The notes beneath the pieces were generated by a model. That model worked only from the letters and a program-made list of their open reading frames with translations, was not told the DNA's origin and did no database searches. From contig JACJZD010000001.1 in assembly GCA_020635795.1 (NCBI GenBank), positions 691,001 through 755,000 of the forward strand: a stretch of 64,000 nt of DNA. Reading direction: 5' to 3'. The stretch's first letter is position 1. Each line of letters starts with the position of its first letter. The stretch is from Flavobacteriales bacterium. GTDB taxonomy: Bacteria; Bacteroidota; Bacteroidia; Flavobacteriales_E; Vicingaceae. The translations under genes and the position numbers were made by a program. Below, piece by piece: positions 63,776-64,000 of this stretch.

Positions 63776-63783
63776 CAAAAATA
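63776..63783 (-). promoter_or_regulatory. possible -7 element of the SulP operon
   Basis: On the minus strand TATTTTTG matches TAnnTTTG and is 27 bases before the ATG at 63749. No well-spaced TTG is seen. Confidence 0.35.
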
Positions 63784-63818
63784 GTAATATTATTTAACAT
63801 GATAGTAATACTATTACA
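63781..63818. promoter_or_regulatory. paired dyad operator between SulP and TetR genes
   Basis: The 9-mer ATAGTAATA occurs at 63781-63789 and again at 63802-63810, 21 bases (two helical turns) apart. The second is part of the perfect dyad ATAGTA-A-TACTAT. The pair covers the likely promoters of both divergent genes, as expected for autoregulation by the TetR-family protein. Confidence 0.5.
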
Positions 63819-63829
63819 AAAAATATTTT

Positions 63830-63837
63830 TACCTTTG
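63830..63837 (+). promoter_or_regulatory. possible -7 element of the TetR-family gene
   Basis: TACCTTTG matches TAnnTTTG and ends 19 bases before the ATG at 63857. The -33 element is not clear. Confidence 0.4.
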
Positions 63838-63856
63838 TTAAAAATTGTTAATCATC

Positions 63857-64000
63857 ATGAATGTATCCGTAAACTTTAAAATGAATGAAAAACTTTTCTT
63901 GAGAAATCCAGAAGAGTCGGAATTGGGTAAGCGTATAATACAACATAGCATTATATTAATACACAAAATTGGTTTTGAAGATTTTACATTTAAAAAATTA
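63857..64000 (+). CDS. TetR family transcriptional regulator, N-terminal part
   Basis: The first 48 codons run to the window end. The protein starts MNVSVNFKMNEKLFLRNPEE, then ESELGKRIIQHSIILIHKIG and FEDFTFKKL, which is the first part of a TetR helix-turn-helix domain (GFEDFTFKKL is the turn before the recognition helix). It is divergent from the SulP-carbonic anhydrase genes and likely regulates them and itself through the dyads at 63781-63818. The ligand is unknown. Confidence 0.8.
   Translation, partial: MNVSVNFKMNEKLFLRNPEESELGKRIIQHSIILIHKIGFEDFTFKKL

Overview
The window is AT-rich chromosomal DNA from a member of the Bacteroidota, most likely a marine or freshwater flavobacterium-like organism; that family-level placement is an inference. 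The support is three secreted proteins with type IX secretion (T9SS) C-terminal sorting domains, promoters of the Bacteroidota form TTG-N(19-21)-TAnnTTTG, a fused E1 alpha/beta 2-oxoacid dehydrogenase, a THUMP-like methyltransferase, DUF4159, a FeoB-associated Cys-rich miniprotein and a propeller-type sensor kinase. No tRNA, rRNA, CRISPR array, phage or classical insertion sequence was seen.

Bases 1-21 kb form a surface polysaccharide and surface anchoring locus. A long minus-strand operon runs from a Wzc-like tyrosine autokinase (17905) through a Wzx-type flippase, two aminotransferase-fold proteins flanking a WbqC-family protein, a sulfotransferase, a pyruvyltransferase-family protein and a GT2 glycosyltransferase (7950). 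Nearby are a T9SS surface protein, a 76-residue PID-CTERM protein, a GIY-YIG nuclease gene flanked by two 104-bp repeats, and an N-acetyl sugar amidotransferase (WbuX) followed by two glycosyltransferases. On the plus strand lie an exosortase with a companion membrane protein and HisH/HisF paralogues (WbuY/WbuZ). The HisF paralogue has lost the catalytic Asp11, so the pair most likely feeds ammonia to WbuX rather than making histidine. The locus therefore probably makes an anionic, amidated, possibly sulfated and pyruvylated polymer, with an exosortase and its small substrate alongside.

Bases 21.4-33.5 kb hold a small secreted protein, a 1163-residue T9SS adhesin-like protein, an M28 peptidase, and a minus-strand operon of LysM/degenerate lytic transglycosylase, two SGNH hydrolases, a HAD phosphatase and an MBOAT acyltransferase. 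This is probably an envelope-polymer O-acylation system. Bases 33.6-40 kb carry a propeller sensor kinase and an LtaS-like phosphoglycerol transferase, lipid kinase and SUI1 operon.

Bases 40-54 kb are mostly housekeeping (2-oxoacid dehydrogenase E1, methyltransferases, RsmE, SppA, FolK, MutS), separated by several families of palindromic intergenic repeats. Downstream of a TrmH-family gene there is a truncated second copy of that gene's 3' end, with a T9SS gene between the two. Bases 54.5-64 kb contain a compact ion-channel operon (three MscS-type channels and a voltage-gated-type K+ channel with a zinc-ribbon tail), an outer-membrane protein, purK-purE, a SulP transporter with carbonic anhydrase, and the start of a divergent TetR-family regulator next to paired dyad sites.
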